Part shown: piece after piece, positions 1-7,242 of the stretch
How the letters are laid out: each line of letters opens with the position of its first letter
Position numbering within the stretch: position 1 is the first letter of the stretch
Assembly: GCA_032230565.1 (NCBI GenBank)
Contig: JAVXWL010000103.1
Span: 1 to 25,470 of the forward strand
DNA: 25,470 bases
Direction of reading: 5' to 3'
Source: GCA-003244245 sp032230565
GTDB taxonomy: Bacteria; Actinomycetota; Actinomycetes; Mycobacteriales; Pseudonocardiaceae
Program-made: the position numbers and the translations under genes
Notes under the pieces: model-generated
What the model saw: only the letters and a program-made list of their open reading frames with translations
Databases searched by the model: none
Told to the model about the DNA's origin: nothing

Positions 1-288
1 GACGAGGGCGATCAATCCTTGCTGTTGGCCAGGCCACAGTTGCGGTGCACGGATGACGGGGAGAAGCTGACAGTCCCCGTGCGGATCCTGTAGGCCCAGC
101 GCTCGGGTCCGCACCACCAGCCCCAAAATAGCTGTCTGTAATTAGGACTTCCCTCGCGCTCTGGCCAGTGTTCAGGGATGGGTTGCTTGGTGGCGTCGGT
201 GGGCAACGGAAGGATTGGTTACGCGACACCGCGGCAGCGGGTGGCGTGAGGTGGTTACTGCTGAACCCCGGTAGACGGGCAAGTCCCC

Positions 289-323
289 CCGTGGTTCGAA
301 CACTTATGGTGCTCGAACCACGG
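289..323 (-). terminator. Hairpin, possible terminator of the upstream minus-strand remnant
   Basis: A perfect 11-bp inverted repeat (289-299 with 313-323) encloses a 13-nt loop. On the minus strand it begins 8 nt after a TAG stop at 332-334 and is followed by a G run. That position fits an intrinsic terminator of the degraded reading frame at 332-620. The TTCGAA in the stem recalls a tRNA T-loop, but no tRNA cloverleaf can be drawn. An operator is the alternative reading. Confidence 0.45.
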
Positions 324-331
324 TCACTCCT

Positions 332-620
332 CTAAGGGGGCTGCTGTGTGTCCGTGGCAATGGAAGTCCCCGTCCCCGCTGGAAGTGATCCTGCGGGAGT
401 GAACTCACCGTCGAAGAGGTTCGGATCGAGGTGCAGTTGCGCGATCGCAGGATCACCGGAGGGGCACGCTGCTGAGTATGAACGCTGCGAGATCCGGATT
501 CTCCGAGGGCCAGGCGACGGCGCGGCCCCACCACAATTCCTGGGTGGCGCCCAACAGCTGAGGGTGGGCGGCACAGACGAGCAGACCCAGCAGCGCGGAC
601 TTCCGCGCCGGGGCTGCCGG
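332..620 (-). pseudogene. Possible frameshifted gene remnant, unidentified
   Basis: Two protein-like stretches lie end to end on the minus strand in different frames. The first (620 to 453, 55 codons, no start codon) reads like a hydrophobic secreted or membrane N-terminal region, with LLGLLVCAAHPQLLGATQEL and then NPDLAAFILSS. The second (about 460 to 332) continues with GDPAIAQLHLDPNLFDGEF and ends at a TAG just before a hairpin. Joining them needs one frameshift near 455. I do not recognise the family. The call rests on amino-acid composition and the downstream hairpin, so a chance reading remains possible. Confidence 0.3.
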
Positions 621-623
621 TCA

Positions 624-926
624 CCACCGGCCCGCGCCTGACAATCCGTTAGGTCGCCGTCGGGCCACCTAACGGTCACGCCAACCACCGGCGCGATCTA
701 CACAGCAACACGAAAGCCCAGCTCAGACGGTCTAAGCCGAAAGCACTTCCCTCTGGGAGTGCTATCACACGGGCTTCGACAAGCATTATCCCGGGTAATA
801 CCGCGGGTCTACGGGTGTCAGCGCCAAGGACGGCCGCTGTCGCCCCGCGGGCGTTCGGGGCAGCGTCAACCGACGTGCCGCCAGCGGGCTTGTAATAACA
901 CCGAAACCGAAGTATTAGCAGGAATT
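624..926. other. Gene-poor stretch with nested inverted repeats
   Basis: No convincing gene. It holds an RNA-like structure: an outer stem CGAAAGCCC (710-718) with GGGCTTCG (771-778) encloses a hairpin AGCACTTCC (742-750) with GGGAGTGCT (755-763, one G-U pair). I cannot match it to a known riboswitch class. It may be a 5' leader, a small RNA or chance. Confidence 0.3.
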
Positions 927-1118
927 TCAGAGGAGGAGGGTGTGGAACAGCGCTAACGCGCTACCGGCGCCGCCGCTACCGATCAGCGTCGCTGTGGCAA
1001 TGCCCCCACTGGAGAAGTAACCCAAGATCCCGGCAACCAGGCCGACCACGACGGCAATCAGTAGCACCAGGGCGGTACGAACGCTCAACAGCGGACCGGG
1101 TGGTGGCGCGGCCATCAT
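927..1118 (-). CDS. Small two-helix membrane protein, unknown function
   Basis: 63 residues starting at ATG 1118, chosen because GGAGAG lies 5-6 nt upstream; a longer in-frame start at 1265 adds a non-hydrophobic, unlikely N-terminus. A short Pro-rich cytoplasmic segment (about residues 3-9) is followed by two hydrophobic segments: about 13-34 (ALVLLIAVVVGLVAGILGYF) and about 38-60, rich in Gly and Ala. Small proteins of this form are common actinobacterial hypotheticals. No catalytic motif is seen. It is transcribed away from the small gene at 1301. Function is not assigned. Confidence 0.7.
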   Translation of the reverse strand: MMAAPPPGPLLSVRTALVLLIAVVVGLVAGILGYFSSGGIATATLIGSGGAGSALALFHTLLL

Positions 1119-1300
1119 GACCGCTCTCCACAGATACAACCCAATGGCCTCTTGCCTCTTAAGTCCGAATTGAAGAGTCGAACGCGCAGTCGGCCAACTA
1201 AGATCTTTTGGCATTTGCCGATTCGGGCGAATGGGATGCGCGTTGAACCTGCCTTCCGCGGCCATGCCGCAGGCGCCACGGCGGGTGCCGAGGAACGGGC

Positions 1301-1555
1301 GTGGGTGATCCGGCGAGCGGCGCGGATCAGCCCAGCCTACGGCGGCTGACCCGGGCCGCTGCCACAGTCATCAGCGACATCACGTCGGGCCGGGCGGATC
1401 TGGCCGACACGGTGTCGTTCGTCGGATTCGATTCGCTGTTCGAGCGGATCCGCCGCCAGGTCCGACAGCTGGCCTGGACGAAGATAGGTACCCGCCGGGG
1501 TTGTCGCCAATCACCGAAGATCCCTGCGCTGGATCGGATCGAGGTGGTGCTCTGA
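1301..1555 (+). CDS. Small hypothetical protein
   Basis: 84 residues from GTG 1301, with GAGGAA (1290-1295) 5 nt upstream as a plausible ribosome binding site. The middle is protein-like: a predicted helical stretch with ITSGRADLADTVSFVGFDSL followed by FERIRRQVRQLAW. The C-terminal 30 residues are Arg-rich and less convincing. Its stop lies only 4 nt from the convergent msrA stop. No family is recognised. It could be a complete small protein or a truncated end of a longer one. Confidence 0.4.
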   Translation: MGDPASGADQPSLRRLTRAAATVISDITSGRADLADTVSFVGFDSLFERIRRQVRQLAWTKIGTRRGCRQSPKIPALDRIEVVL

Positions 1556-1559
1556 CTGG

Positions 1560-2255
1560 TCAAAGACTTGAAGGCTGGCCGGGATGCTGGGTGACGGCCG
1601 GGCTCTCCGATGGGTCACCCATGCGAATACCCGTGCCGCCAATTCCGCAGTAACCGTTTGGGTTTTTAGCATCCGATAAATACTGTTGGTGGTAGTCCTC
1701 GGCGTAGTGAAAGTGGCGCAGCGGAGCAATCTCGGTGGTGATATGCCCGTGCCCAGCGGCGGTGAGCGCCTGCTGGTATGCGGTCCGGCTGCTCTGCGCC
1801 TCGGCGGCCTGGTCGGCATCAGTGGTAAAGATCGCTGAACGGTACTGGGTGCCTCGGTCGTTGCCTTGGCGCATGCCCTGAGTCGGGTCGTGGCCTTCCC
1901 AGAACACTTGCAGCAGCTTGCCGTAGGAGATCTGCGCCGGGTCGAAGACGACCAGCACTACCTCGGCGTGTCCGGTGCGCCCCGAACACACTTCCTCGTA
2001 GCTGGGGTTGGGAGTGTGACCGCCGGCGTAGCCGACTGCGGTGGAGTACACCCCCGGGGTGCGCCAAAAGATTCGCTCGGCGCCCCAGAAACAGCCCATC
2101 CCGAATACCGCGGTGCGCAGGCCGTCGGGGAAAGGTGCCACGATGCGGTGGCCGGTTACGGCATGTCGTTCCCCGACAAACATCGGAACGGATCGTCCGG
2201 GAAGCGCCTCCTCGGCGGTCACCATGCGGATCTTGTCGCGTCCGAATAGGGCCAT
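1560..2255 (-). CDS. msrA: Peptide methionine sulfoxide reductase A
   Basis: 231 residues, ATG at 2255. MsrA reduces the S-epimer of methionine sulfoxide, free or in proteins, in the cytosol, using thioredoxin as reductant. The family signature GMGCFWGAE is at residues 52-60, with catalytic Cys55. It is followed by VGYAGG (74-79), the NPSYEEVCSGRTGHAE segment (83-98) and the HDPTQ region (122-126). A resolving Cys203 sits in NGYCGIGG. Length and the roughly 45-residue N-terminal extension are usual for actinobacterial MsrA. It is not close-packed with DUF2203 upstream (a 254-nt gap), so it probably has its own promoter. The location beside bacterioferritin fits an oxidative-stress role. Confidence 0.97.
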   Translation of the reverse strand: MALFGRDKIRMVTAEEALPGRSVPMFVGERHAVTGHRIVAPFPDGLRTAVFGMGCFWGAERIFWRTPGVYSTAVGYAGGHTPNPSYEEVCSGRTGHAEVVLVVFDPAQISYGKLLQVFWEGHDPTQGMRQGNDRGTQYRSAIFTTDADQAAEAQSSRTAYQQALTAAGHGHITTEIAPLRHFHYAEDYHQQYLSDAKNPNGYCGIGGTGIRMGDPSESPAVTQHPGQPSSL

Positions 2256-2384
2256 GTCACAAGATTACGCCGCCGCCGAATTAAGCAGGTAGGTGCACGG
2301 CACCTCCGAGGCCATCCGCCAGCCGCCAGCCGCCCGGCACCCGCCGCCAGCGACTGCACGGTCAGCGAACCGGCGCCGCACTCG

Positions 2385-2455
2385 CCCTGTCGTCGCCCAG
2401 TTCGAAGACAGGGCTCCGCTGACTGGCTGGACCAGCCCTGTCGTCGAACTCGGCG
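2385..2455. repeat. Short imperfect repeats with an embedded hairpin
   Basis: The string GCCCTGTCGTCG occurs twice, in direct orientation. GACAGGGCT (2407-2415) forms a perfect 9-bp inverted repeat with AGCCCTGTC (2434-2442), and a smaller hairpin GGCTGGACCAGCC nests inside it (2425-2437). The element fills the 254-nt gap between DUF2203 and msrA. It may act as the DUF2203 terminator or be a degenerate minisatellite. No gene is supported in 2256-2509. Confidence 0.4.
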
Positions 2456-2509
2456 ACCTCCGGGCGGCAATTCGTGCTGGTGGCCTGGATGGATGGTCGG
2501 CGGACTGCG

Positions 2510-2884
2510 CTACACAGGCGGGAGCCGACGGCGGCCGGCGATACCGAGGTCGGAGCGGTGATACCACTCCAGCGACGATTCGCCTTCCAGCCAGCACAGC
2601 CGCACCGAAACCCCGTCCAGCTCGGCGGGAAAGTCGATGAGCAACGGTGCGAATCCCTTGAGCTCGATGCCCTGGTCGGGGAACCACTCCAGCATCTCAT
2701 CCAGCCGGGCCTGCAGCGCTTTGGCTTCCGCGAGACCGCCCAGTGCGGACGCACGGGAGCGGCGTAGGTCCATCGACAGCTCGGTGAGGTCGGCTCGTGC
2801 CTCGACCAGGTCAGCGACTCGCCTGCGCACTTCCGGGAGCAGGGCGCGCGCGTCATCCACTCCGAACAATCGGCCATCACCCAC
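2510..2884 (-). CDS. DUF2203 family protein
   Basis: 124 residues from GTG 2884. It matches the DUF2203 pattern by eye: an N-terminal FGVDDARALLPEVRRRVADL segment (7-26), an amphipathic helical or coiled-coil middle with repeated Arg, Glu and Ala, then the typical phrases IELKGF and IDFPAELDG and a C-terminal WLEGE and EWYHRSDLGIAGRR. The family is widespread in actinobacteria and its role is unknown. Length agrees with the family. It lies directly downstream of bfr on the same strand (35-nt gap), so it may be co-transcribed with the iron genes. Confidence 0.85.
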   Translation of the reverse strand: MGDGRLFGVDDARALLPEVRRRVADLVEARADLTELSMDLRRSRASALGGLAEAKALQARLDEMLEWFPDQGIELKGFAPLLIDFPAELDGVSVRLCWLEGESSLEWYHRSDLGIAGRRRLPPV

Positions 2885-2919
2885 AGCAGTGATGGTAGTC
2901 GTACCTGCGCCGATTCCGG

Positions 2920-3405
2920 TCAGCCGTTGGTTGGCGGCCGTTCCACGAGCTGGCTGAGGTAGAGCTGCTCACCGAGCTTGTCCATCAACTCCAGGTTGGT
3001 CTCGAGGTAGTCGATGTGTTCTTCCTCGTCAGCGAGGATGTGCTCGAAGAGGTTGGCGGTGGTGATGTCGCCTTTCTCCCTGCACATCGTGATACCGGGA
3101 CGCAGCCGAGCGAGGACCTCCATCTCGACGGCCAGATCCGCCTGGAACTGCTCTCGCACGGTCTGCCCGATCCGCAGCGGTAGCAACTTCTGGTAGTTCG
3201 GGAGGCCCTCGAGGAACAGGATGCGGTCGGTGATCCGCTCCGCGTGCTTCATCTCCTCGATGGACTCTGACCGGGTGTGCTCGGCAAGCTTGGTGAATCC
3301 CCAGTTGGCCTGCATCTTGGCGTGCAGGAAGTACTGATTGATGGCGGTCAGTTCGCTGGTCAGCTGCTCGTTGAGTAGCGCCAGGACCTCGTCATCGCCG
3401 CGCAT
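2920..3405 (-). CDS. bfr: Bacterioferritin (heme ferritin)
   Basis: 161 residues, ATG 3405 preceded by AAGGGGG. Bacterioferritin forms a 24-subunit cytosolic cage that oxidises Fe(II) at a di-iron centre and stores the ferric mineral. All expected ligands are present: Glu18, Glu51, His54, Glu94, Glu127 and His130 for the ferroxidase site, and Met52 at the heme-ligand position of the Escherichia coli protein. The start MRGDDEVLALLNEQL and the phrase ILFLEGLPNYQKL are typical. The bfd gene lies upstream on the same strand, giving a storage-plus-release pair. An IdeR-like box at 3477-3495 lies upstream and fits iron-dependent control. Confidence 0.98.
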   Translation of the reverse strand: MRGDDEVLALLNEQLTSELTAINQYFLHAKMQANWGFTKLAEHTRSESIEEMKHAERITDRILFLEGLPNYQKLLPLRIGQTVREQFQADLAVEMEVLARLRPGITMCREKGDITTANLFEHILADEEEHIDYLETNLELMDKLGEQLYLSQLVERPPTNG

Positions 3406-3443
3406 AACGCTAAACCCCCTTCGATCGAATCACTCCCGTGATC

Positions 3444-3460
3444 ACTACCGTAGTGGTAGT
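3444..3460. promoter_or_regulatory. Inverted repeat upstream of bfr
   Basis: ACTACC (3444-3449) and GGTAGT (3455-3460) form a 6-bp dyad with a 5-nt spacer, 39 nt upstream of the bfr ATG. It could be a regulator site or a small leader hairpin. It is short, so evidence is limited. Confidence 0.3.
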
Positions 3461-3476
3461 AGATCGGCTTGTCACC

Positions 3477-3495
3477 GAAGGTGAGCCTGCCCAGC
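3477..3495 (-). promoter_or_regulatory. IdeR/DtxR-like iron box upstream of bfr
   Basis: Read on the minus strand, this site has the core AGGCTCACCT and agrees with the mycobacterial IdeR consensus (TTAGGTTAGGCTAACCTAA) at 11 of 19 positions by my count. It sits about 72 nt upstream of the bfr start, a placement where IdeR is known to act positively on mycobacterial bacterioferritin genes. The match is partial; binding is inferred. Confidence 0.4.
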
Positions 3496-3538
3496 AATTA
3501 TCCGGTAATGAAGGTGCACCGAGGAGGATCCCGACGGG

Positions 3539-3733
3539 TCAGGCGGTACGCCACAGCGGGCTGGAAAGCTCGTCGGCGGGCGCGCTCAGCAGGGCGACGA
3601 TCTTACCGACGCACGTCCCGCATCCGGTCCCAGCCGCGCTGCGGTTGACCACGTCTCGCACGGTGCAGGCGCCGTCGGCGATGCACCCGCGCACCTGCGC
3701 TTCGGTCACCGCCCGGCAGATGCAGACGTACAT
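3539..3733 (-). CDS. bfd: Bacterioferritin-associated [2Fe-2S] ferredoxin
   Basis: 64 residues, ATG 3733, with a GAGGGGG ribosome binding site. Bfd binds bacterioferritin and passes electrons that reduce and release stored iron. The [2Fe-2S] ligands are visible as C4-x-C6 in MYVCICRAVTE and C38-x2-C41 in GCGTCVGK. Two further cysteines (17, 23) lie between. Length matches the family. It is transcribed just before bfr (133-nt gap) and has an IdeR-like box overlapping its promoter, so the pair looks iron regulated. Confidence 0.95.
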   Translation of the reverse strand: MYVCICRAVTEAQVRGCIADGACTVRDVVNRSAAGTGCGTCVGKIVALLSAPADELSSPLWRTA

Positions 3734-3756
3734 GGGCCTGCCCCCTCAATCGAGTG

Positions 3757-3775
3757 ATAGGCAAGGCTAAGCACA
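3757..3775. promoter_or_regulatory. IdeR/DtxR-like iron box upstream of bfd
   Basis: ATAGGCAAGGCTAAGCACA matches the IdeR consensus at 13 of 19 positions, including the AGGCTAA core. It ends 24 nt upstream of the bfd ATG, and the minus-strand reading contains a TATCAC that could serve as a -10 element. Binding here would be expected to repress bfd when iron is plentiful. This is inferred from the consensus only. Confidence 0.5.
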
Positions 3776-3871
3776 TCAGATTATCGAGCTGACGTCTAGT
3801 CCTCGGCTGCCGCGCCGTTGCCGGCCACCCGCGCGGTGATACAGCCGCCTGTGCAGCGCGCTCCGTCGGGT

Positions 3872-4405
3872 TCAGTCGTCGGAGGCCGCGATGTCCTCTT
3901 CGACCTCTCGGACGTAGCCTGCCGGGTCCTTGTCCACCGGTTTGACGCCAGCGAAGTGCATGGCCTCGAAGGTGATGAACGCAACCGCGAGGTCATGGCG
4001 TAGCGGCAGCTCGGCGTGCCGGCGGAAATCTGTGAGACCCTCGCGCTCCTCCTCGGCCATGTGGTCGCTGTTGGCCTCGTTCGCCTTGGCGATGGCCTCG
4101 TACCAGCCGTCGCTGCCGACCTCGTGGTGCGCGACTTCGGCGACCGCGTTACGGATGTCATTATGATCACCGATCGCATCCTTGGTTTCGGCCTCCGGGT
4201 CGACGCCCCCGGCACCTTTGCCCACGCGCAGTAGTTCCGGGTAAAAGTGCTGCTCCTCGGCCTCGGCGTGCACCTCGAGGAATGCGGCGAGCCGCTTCCA
4301 CAAAGCGCCAAGAGCGGCGGTATTGGTGCGGTCGATCTGTTCGAGGATCGCGAAGAGCCGCCGCTGCTCCTCGTGGTCATCGAGGATCAGCTGGGTGATG
4401 TCCAT
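3872..4405 (-). CDS. Hemerythrin HHE-domain protein
   Basis: 177 residues from ATG 4405, chosen for the AGGAGA ribosome binding site 3 nt upstream; the reading frame stays open further upstream (see the remnant at 4406-4585). Hemerythrin-like proteins bind O2 or NO at a di-iron site between four helices. Candidate ligands follow the family spacing: His11 (DDHEEQ), His46, Glu50 and His53 (VHAEAEEQH), His81 (GDHND), His115 and Glu119 (DHMAEEE). The C-terminal 40 residues are an extra acidic segment. It is divergent from recQ and upstream of bfd and bfr, consistent with iron or redox stress. The precise ligand is unknown. Confidence 0.92.
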   Translation of the reverse strand: MDITQLILDDHEEQRRLFAILEQIDRTNTAALGALWKRLAAFLEVHAEAEEQHFYPELLRVGKGAGGVDPEAETKDAIGDHNDIRNAVAEVAHHEVGSDGWYEAIAKANEANSDHMAEEEREGLTDFRRHAELPLRHDLAVAFITFEAMHFAGVKPVDKDPAGYVREVEEDIAASDD

Positions 4406-4585
4406 GGTTCTCCTATCGGGATGATGTCCGGCATGATCACTGGGTTTGGCGATCGCGGGTTGAGCCCGCGGGGCGAGTACCTCCAACACCGAGGGGCCCA
4501 GCAGCACCCCTGCCACAAGCTGACCGAAGATCCTCGCTAGCGCGACTAGGAAACCGACCAGCTGATGCTCATCCAGGGACGGCAA
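4406..4585 (-). pseudogene. Remnant of CPA2-type cation/proton antiporter N-terminus
   Basis: The frame that runs into the hemerythrin gene opens with about 40 residues resembling the first helices of KefB/CPA2 (Na+/H+ exchanger) antiporters: HQLVGFLVALARIFGQLVA followed directly by GVLLGPSVLEVLAP. Intact family members carry roughly 12-15 residues (a GQPxVVGEIL-like segment) between these two phrases; here they are missing without loss of frame. After LAP the sequence becomes non-specific and joins the hemerythrin start. This looks like a gene that lost its interior and nearly all of its body. No intact antiporter is nearby. Confidence 0.6.
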
Positions 4586-4795
4586 CGACGACTCTAACTC
4601 AGCGTGCAGGCTTTGCGGTTCCCGACGGGCGGGGATAAGGTCGCTGGTCCGCTGCAGGCAGCATCGAGGGCGAGTGGCTTACGGCCGTGAGTTCCCCATA
4701 CGACGGCGACCACACCACTTCGGCAACTCTTCACCCGACCCGCGCCGGACCGGATCCCGTTTTGCCCGCTCGTGCTCGGGGTATGGCTTACGCCC
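4586..4795. other. Divergent intergenic region before recQ
   Basis: About 210 nt between the antiporter remnant (minus) and recQ (plus). It must contain the recQ promoter. No clear dyad or strong -10/-35 pair stands out, and the reading frames in it are not protein-like. Confidence 0.4.
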
Positions 4796-6436
4796 ATGGG
4801 GAGTACCACGCGGGACGAACTACGGCGGGTCGCCAACGAGACGTTCGGCTGGTCGTCGCTGCGCGACGAGCAGCTCGAGGCGATGGAGCAGGTCATGGCA
4901 GGACATGACCTGCTGGCGGTGCTGCCTACTGGCGCGGGTAAGTCGGCGATTTATCAGGTGCCGGCGTTGCTACTCGGTGGTCCGACCCTCGTGGTGTCCC
5001 CGCTGATAGCGCTGCAGCGCGACCAGCTTGAGAGCATCGAGGATAGCCGGGCGCCGGAGGCGGTCGCGGTGAATTCCGCCCAGCGCAGCGGCGAGCGCCA
5101 GCGCGCCTGGAAGGCGATTCGCCAGGGCGACGCAGAGTACTTGTTCCTTTCGCCGGAGCAGTTGGCCAACGATGAGGTCGTTGACGCCCTTGCCGAGCTG
5201 AACCTGTCGCTGTTCGTCGTCGACGAGGCGCACTGCATCTCCGCCTGGGGGCACGACTTCCGCCCCGACTACCTTCGGCTCGCGCCGGTGATCGAGCGGC
5301 TCGGCCATCCACGCGTGATCGCGCTCACGGCCACTGCTGCGCTGCCCGTGCGCAACGACATCGTTGAACGGCTGGGCCTACGTGAGCACCGTGAGGTGAT
5401 CGGAAGCTGCGATCGCCCGAATCTGCACCTGGCGGTGCAGCGGTTCATCGAGGACGCTGACAAGCGACACTCAGCCATCACCAGGGTTCGCGCCCTGACC
5501 GCGGATCCCGCTACCCGCCGCGGGCTTGTCTACGCCGCCAGCCGTAAAGATACGGAGTTCTACGCTGGTGAGCTCGCGCTGTGCGGGGTGCGTAGCGCGG
5601 CCTATCACGCCGGGATGAAGGCGGCCGACCGGCAGCGGGTGCACGAGGAGTTCCTGGCCGACGAGCTCGACGTGGTAGTGGCCACCTCGGCATTCGGCAT
5701 GGGTATCGACAAGCCCGACGTTCGGTTCGTCGTGCACGCATCGATTCCGGATTCACTGGACTCCTACTCCCAACAAATCGGGCGCGCTGGACGCGACGGG
5801 CAGCCCGCCGAGATCACCCTGTTCTACCGCCCGGAGGACCTGAGCCTTCAGACGTTCCTCACCGCGAGCAAGGCTCCCCAGGAGGCTCTTGGAGAGGTCG
5901 CGCACGCCCTCATCGATCACGGAGAACCAATCCCATTCAGGCAGCTCAAGGGCGAAGTGGACGCCTCAACAGCCAAGTTCACCAGAGCCGTCAACCTGCT
6001 CGAGCAAGCCGCGACGGTCGGCACCAGACCAGATGGCCGGCTCGAATATCTTCATCGCGACCTTCCCGCCGAGCAGGCGGTGCAGCGCGCAGTGGACGTC
6101 GCGGAGACTCGCGAGCGGCTGATCCAGTCGCGGATCGAGATGATGCGCGGCTACGCCGAAACGACCGGGTGCCGGCGGCAGTATTTGCTTGGCTACTTCG
6201 GTGAGCAACTTCCCCACCCATGCGGCAACTGCGACACCTGTGACGCCGGCACCGCTGAGGAGCAGCCGACTTGTAACAAGGAGTTTCCGATCAACAGCTC
6301 AGTGCAGCATGCCACCTGGGGCCACGGCGTCGTCATGTCCATCGACCAGGACCGGCTGACCGTGCTGTTCGACGACGTTGGCTACAAGACGCTTTCTTTG
6401 CCGGCCATCCGCGAACACCAGCTTCTGCGCCCTTGA
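4796..6436 (+). CDS. recQ: RecQ-family ATP-dependent DNA helicase
   Basis: 546 residues from ATG 4796; a GTG at 4772 would add eight residues but has no ribosome binding site. RecQ is a 3'-to-5' DNA helicase for recombination and fork repair. Motifs (numbered from 4796): Walker A LPTGAGKS 43-50, VSPLIALQRDQ about 67-77, DEAH 143-146 in VVDEAHCISAWGHDFRP, TATA about 179-182, SAFGMGIDKPDVR about 298-310, and QQIGRAGRDG 326-335. Zinc ligands are Cys459, Cys476, Cys479 and Cys482. The HRDC domain of canonical RecQ is absent. Instead the last 50 residues (VQHATWGHGVVMSI to FDDVGYKTL) resemble the Tudor-like C-terminal tail of UvrD/PcrA helicases. The DUF2071 gene follows after 35 nt. Confidence 0.93.
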   Translation: MGSTTRDELRRVANETFGWSSLRDEQLEAMEQVMAGHDLLAVLPTGAGKSAIYQVPALLLGGPTLVVSPLIALQRDQLESIEDSRAPEAVAVNSAQRSGERQRAWKAIRQGDAEYLFLSPEQLANDEVVDALAELNLSLFVVDEAHCISAWGHDFRPDYLRLAPVIERLGHPRVIALTATAALPVRNDIVERLGLREHREVIGSCDRPNLHLAVQRFIEDADKRHSAITRVRALTADPATRRGLVYAASRKDTEFYAGELALCGVRSAAYHAGMKAADRQRVHEEFLADELDVVVATSAFGMGIDKPDVRFVVHASIPDSLDSYSQQIGRAGRDGQPAEITLFYRPEDLSLQTFLTASKAPQEALGEVAHALIDHGEPIPFRQLKGEVDASTAKFTRAVNLLEQAATVGTRPDGRLEYLHRDLPAEQAVQRAVDVAETRERLIQSRIEMMRGYAETTGCRRQYLLGYFGEQLPHPCGNCDTCDAGTAEEQPTCNKEFPINSSVQHATWGHGVVMSIDQDRLTVLFDDVGYKTLSLPAIREHQLLRP

Positions 6437-6471
6437 CTTGCTGACCGACGTGTAGCCGCAATACTAGTGCC

Positions 6472-7191
6472 GTGGCCGGTGCGAATCCCGAAGAGCGGGT
6501 GACTTGGCCGTTTGTCTACCAGCGCTGGCACGCGTTGACGTTCCTGCACTGGGCGTACGACCCAGCCGACGTGCAACGCTTACTCCCAGCGGGGCTCGAC
6601 GTCCATACTCATGACGGCGTCGCCTGGGTGGGGCTTACTCCGTTCCTTCTGTGTGACTTCCACCCGCCGGGGCTTCCCGCCCTTCCGGGGCTGTCCAGCT
6701 TCCCTGAGACCAATGTGCGAACTTACGTCGTCGACAGAGCCGGGCTTGACGGCCTGTGGTTCCTGTCCCTCGATGTCTCTGGGTTGGCCACCGTCCTCGG
6801 CGCCCGGGCAGCTTTATGGCTTCCCTACCATTGGGCGGCGATGACTGTGGACGACGGTTCCACGGTTACCTATCGGTCACGCCGGCGGTGGCCGCCGACG
6901 GCGGGCCATGACATTGTGGTCGAGCCCGGGTCGCCGCTGTCGACTGATGAGCTCGAGGCGCGTGACCACTTCCTCACCGGCCGGTGGCGGGCCTTCACCA
7001 GCATCGCTGGCCGCTTGGTTAACGTCCCGGTGGAACATCAGGCGTGGCCGCTGTGGAGTGTGCAGGTCCACCAACTCCATGAGGACATGCTCGTCGCGGC
7101 CGGTCTGCCGGCGCCCGAGGGGCAGCCCGTGGCGCATTACTCGCCGGGCGTTGATGTTCGCTTCGGCCCCCCGCGGTGGGGCGGTGGGTAG
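6472..7191 (+). CDS. DUF2071 (YqjF-like) family protein
   Basis: 239 residues, GTG 6472. The protein matches the DUF2071 pattern: WPFVYQRWHALTFLHWAYDP at the start, then VAWVGLTPFLLCDFHPPGLP (about 50-69), FPETNVRTYV, GLWFLSLDVSG, and a C-terminal VQVHQL with HYSPGVDVRFGPP. The fold is related to acetoacetate-decarboxylase-like proteins, but no enzyme activity is established for this family. It lies 35 nt after recQ and probably shares its transcript; it converges with the dehydrogenase gene. Length is usual. Confidence 0.88.
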   Translation: MAGANPEERVTWPFVYQRWHALTFLHWAYDPADVQRLLPAGLDVHTHDGVAWVGLTPFLLCDFHPPGLPALPGLSSFPETNVRTYVVDRAGLDGLWFLSLDVSGLATVLGARAALWLPYHWAAMTVDDGSTVTYRSRRRWPPTAGHDIVVEPGSPLSTDELEARDHFLTGRWRAFTSIAGRLVNVPVEHQAWPLWSVQVHQLHEDMLVAAGLPAPEGQPVAHYSPGVDVRFGPPRWGGG

Positions 7192-7242
7192 CCACGCTGC
7201 GCCGGGTGGAAGGTTGATCACGCTCGCCCGCGCGGCCAGCGG

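Noticed and set aside
12..206. 64-residue minus-strand frame from a TTG start
   Set aside because: No ribosome binding site, unusual start codon and no recognisable sequence; too weak to list as a gene.
285..340. tRNA-like GTTCGAA loop
   Set aside because: The string is part of an 11-bp inverted repeat, and no acceptor, D or anticodon stems can be formed.
940..1020. Plus-strand frame after an AGGAGGAGG string
   Set aside because: The string is the antisense of the Leu codons ending the small membrane protein; the frame is short and lies antisense to it with improper spacing.
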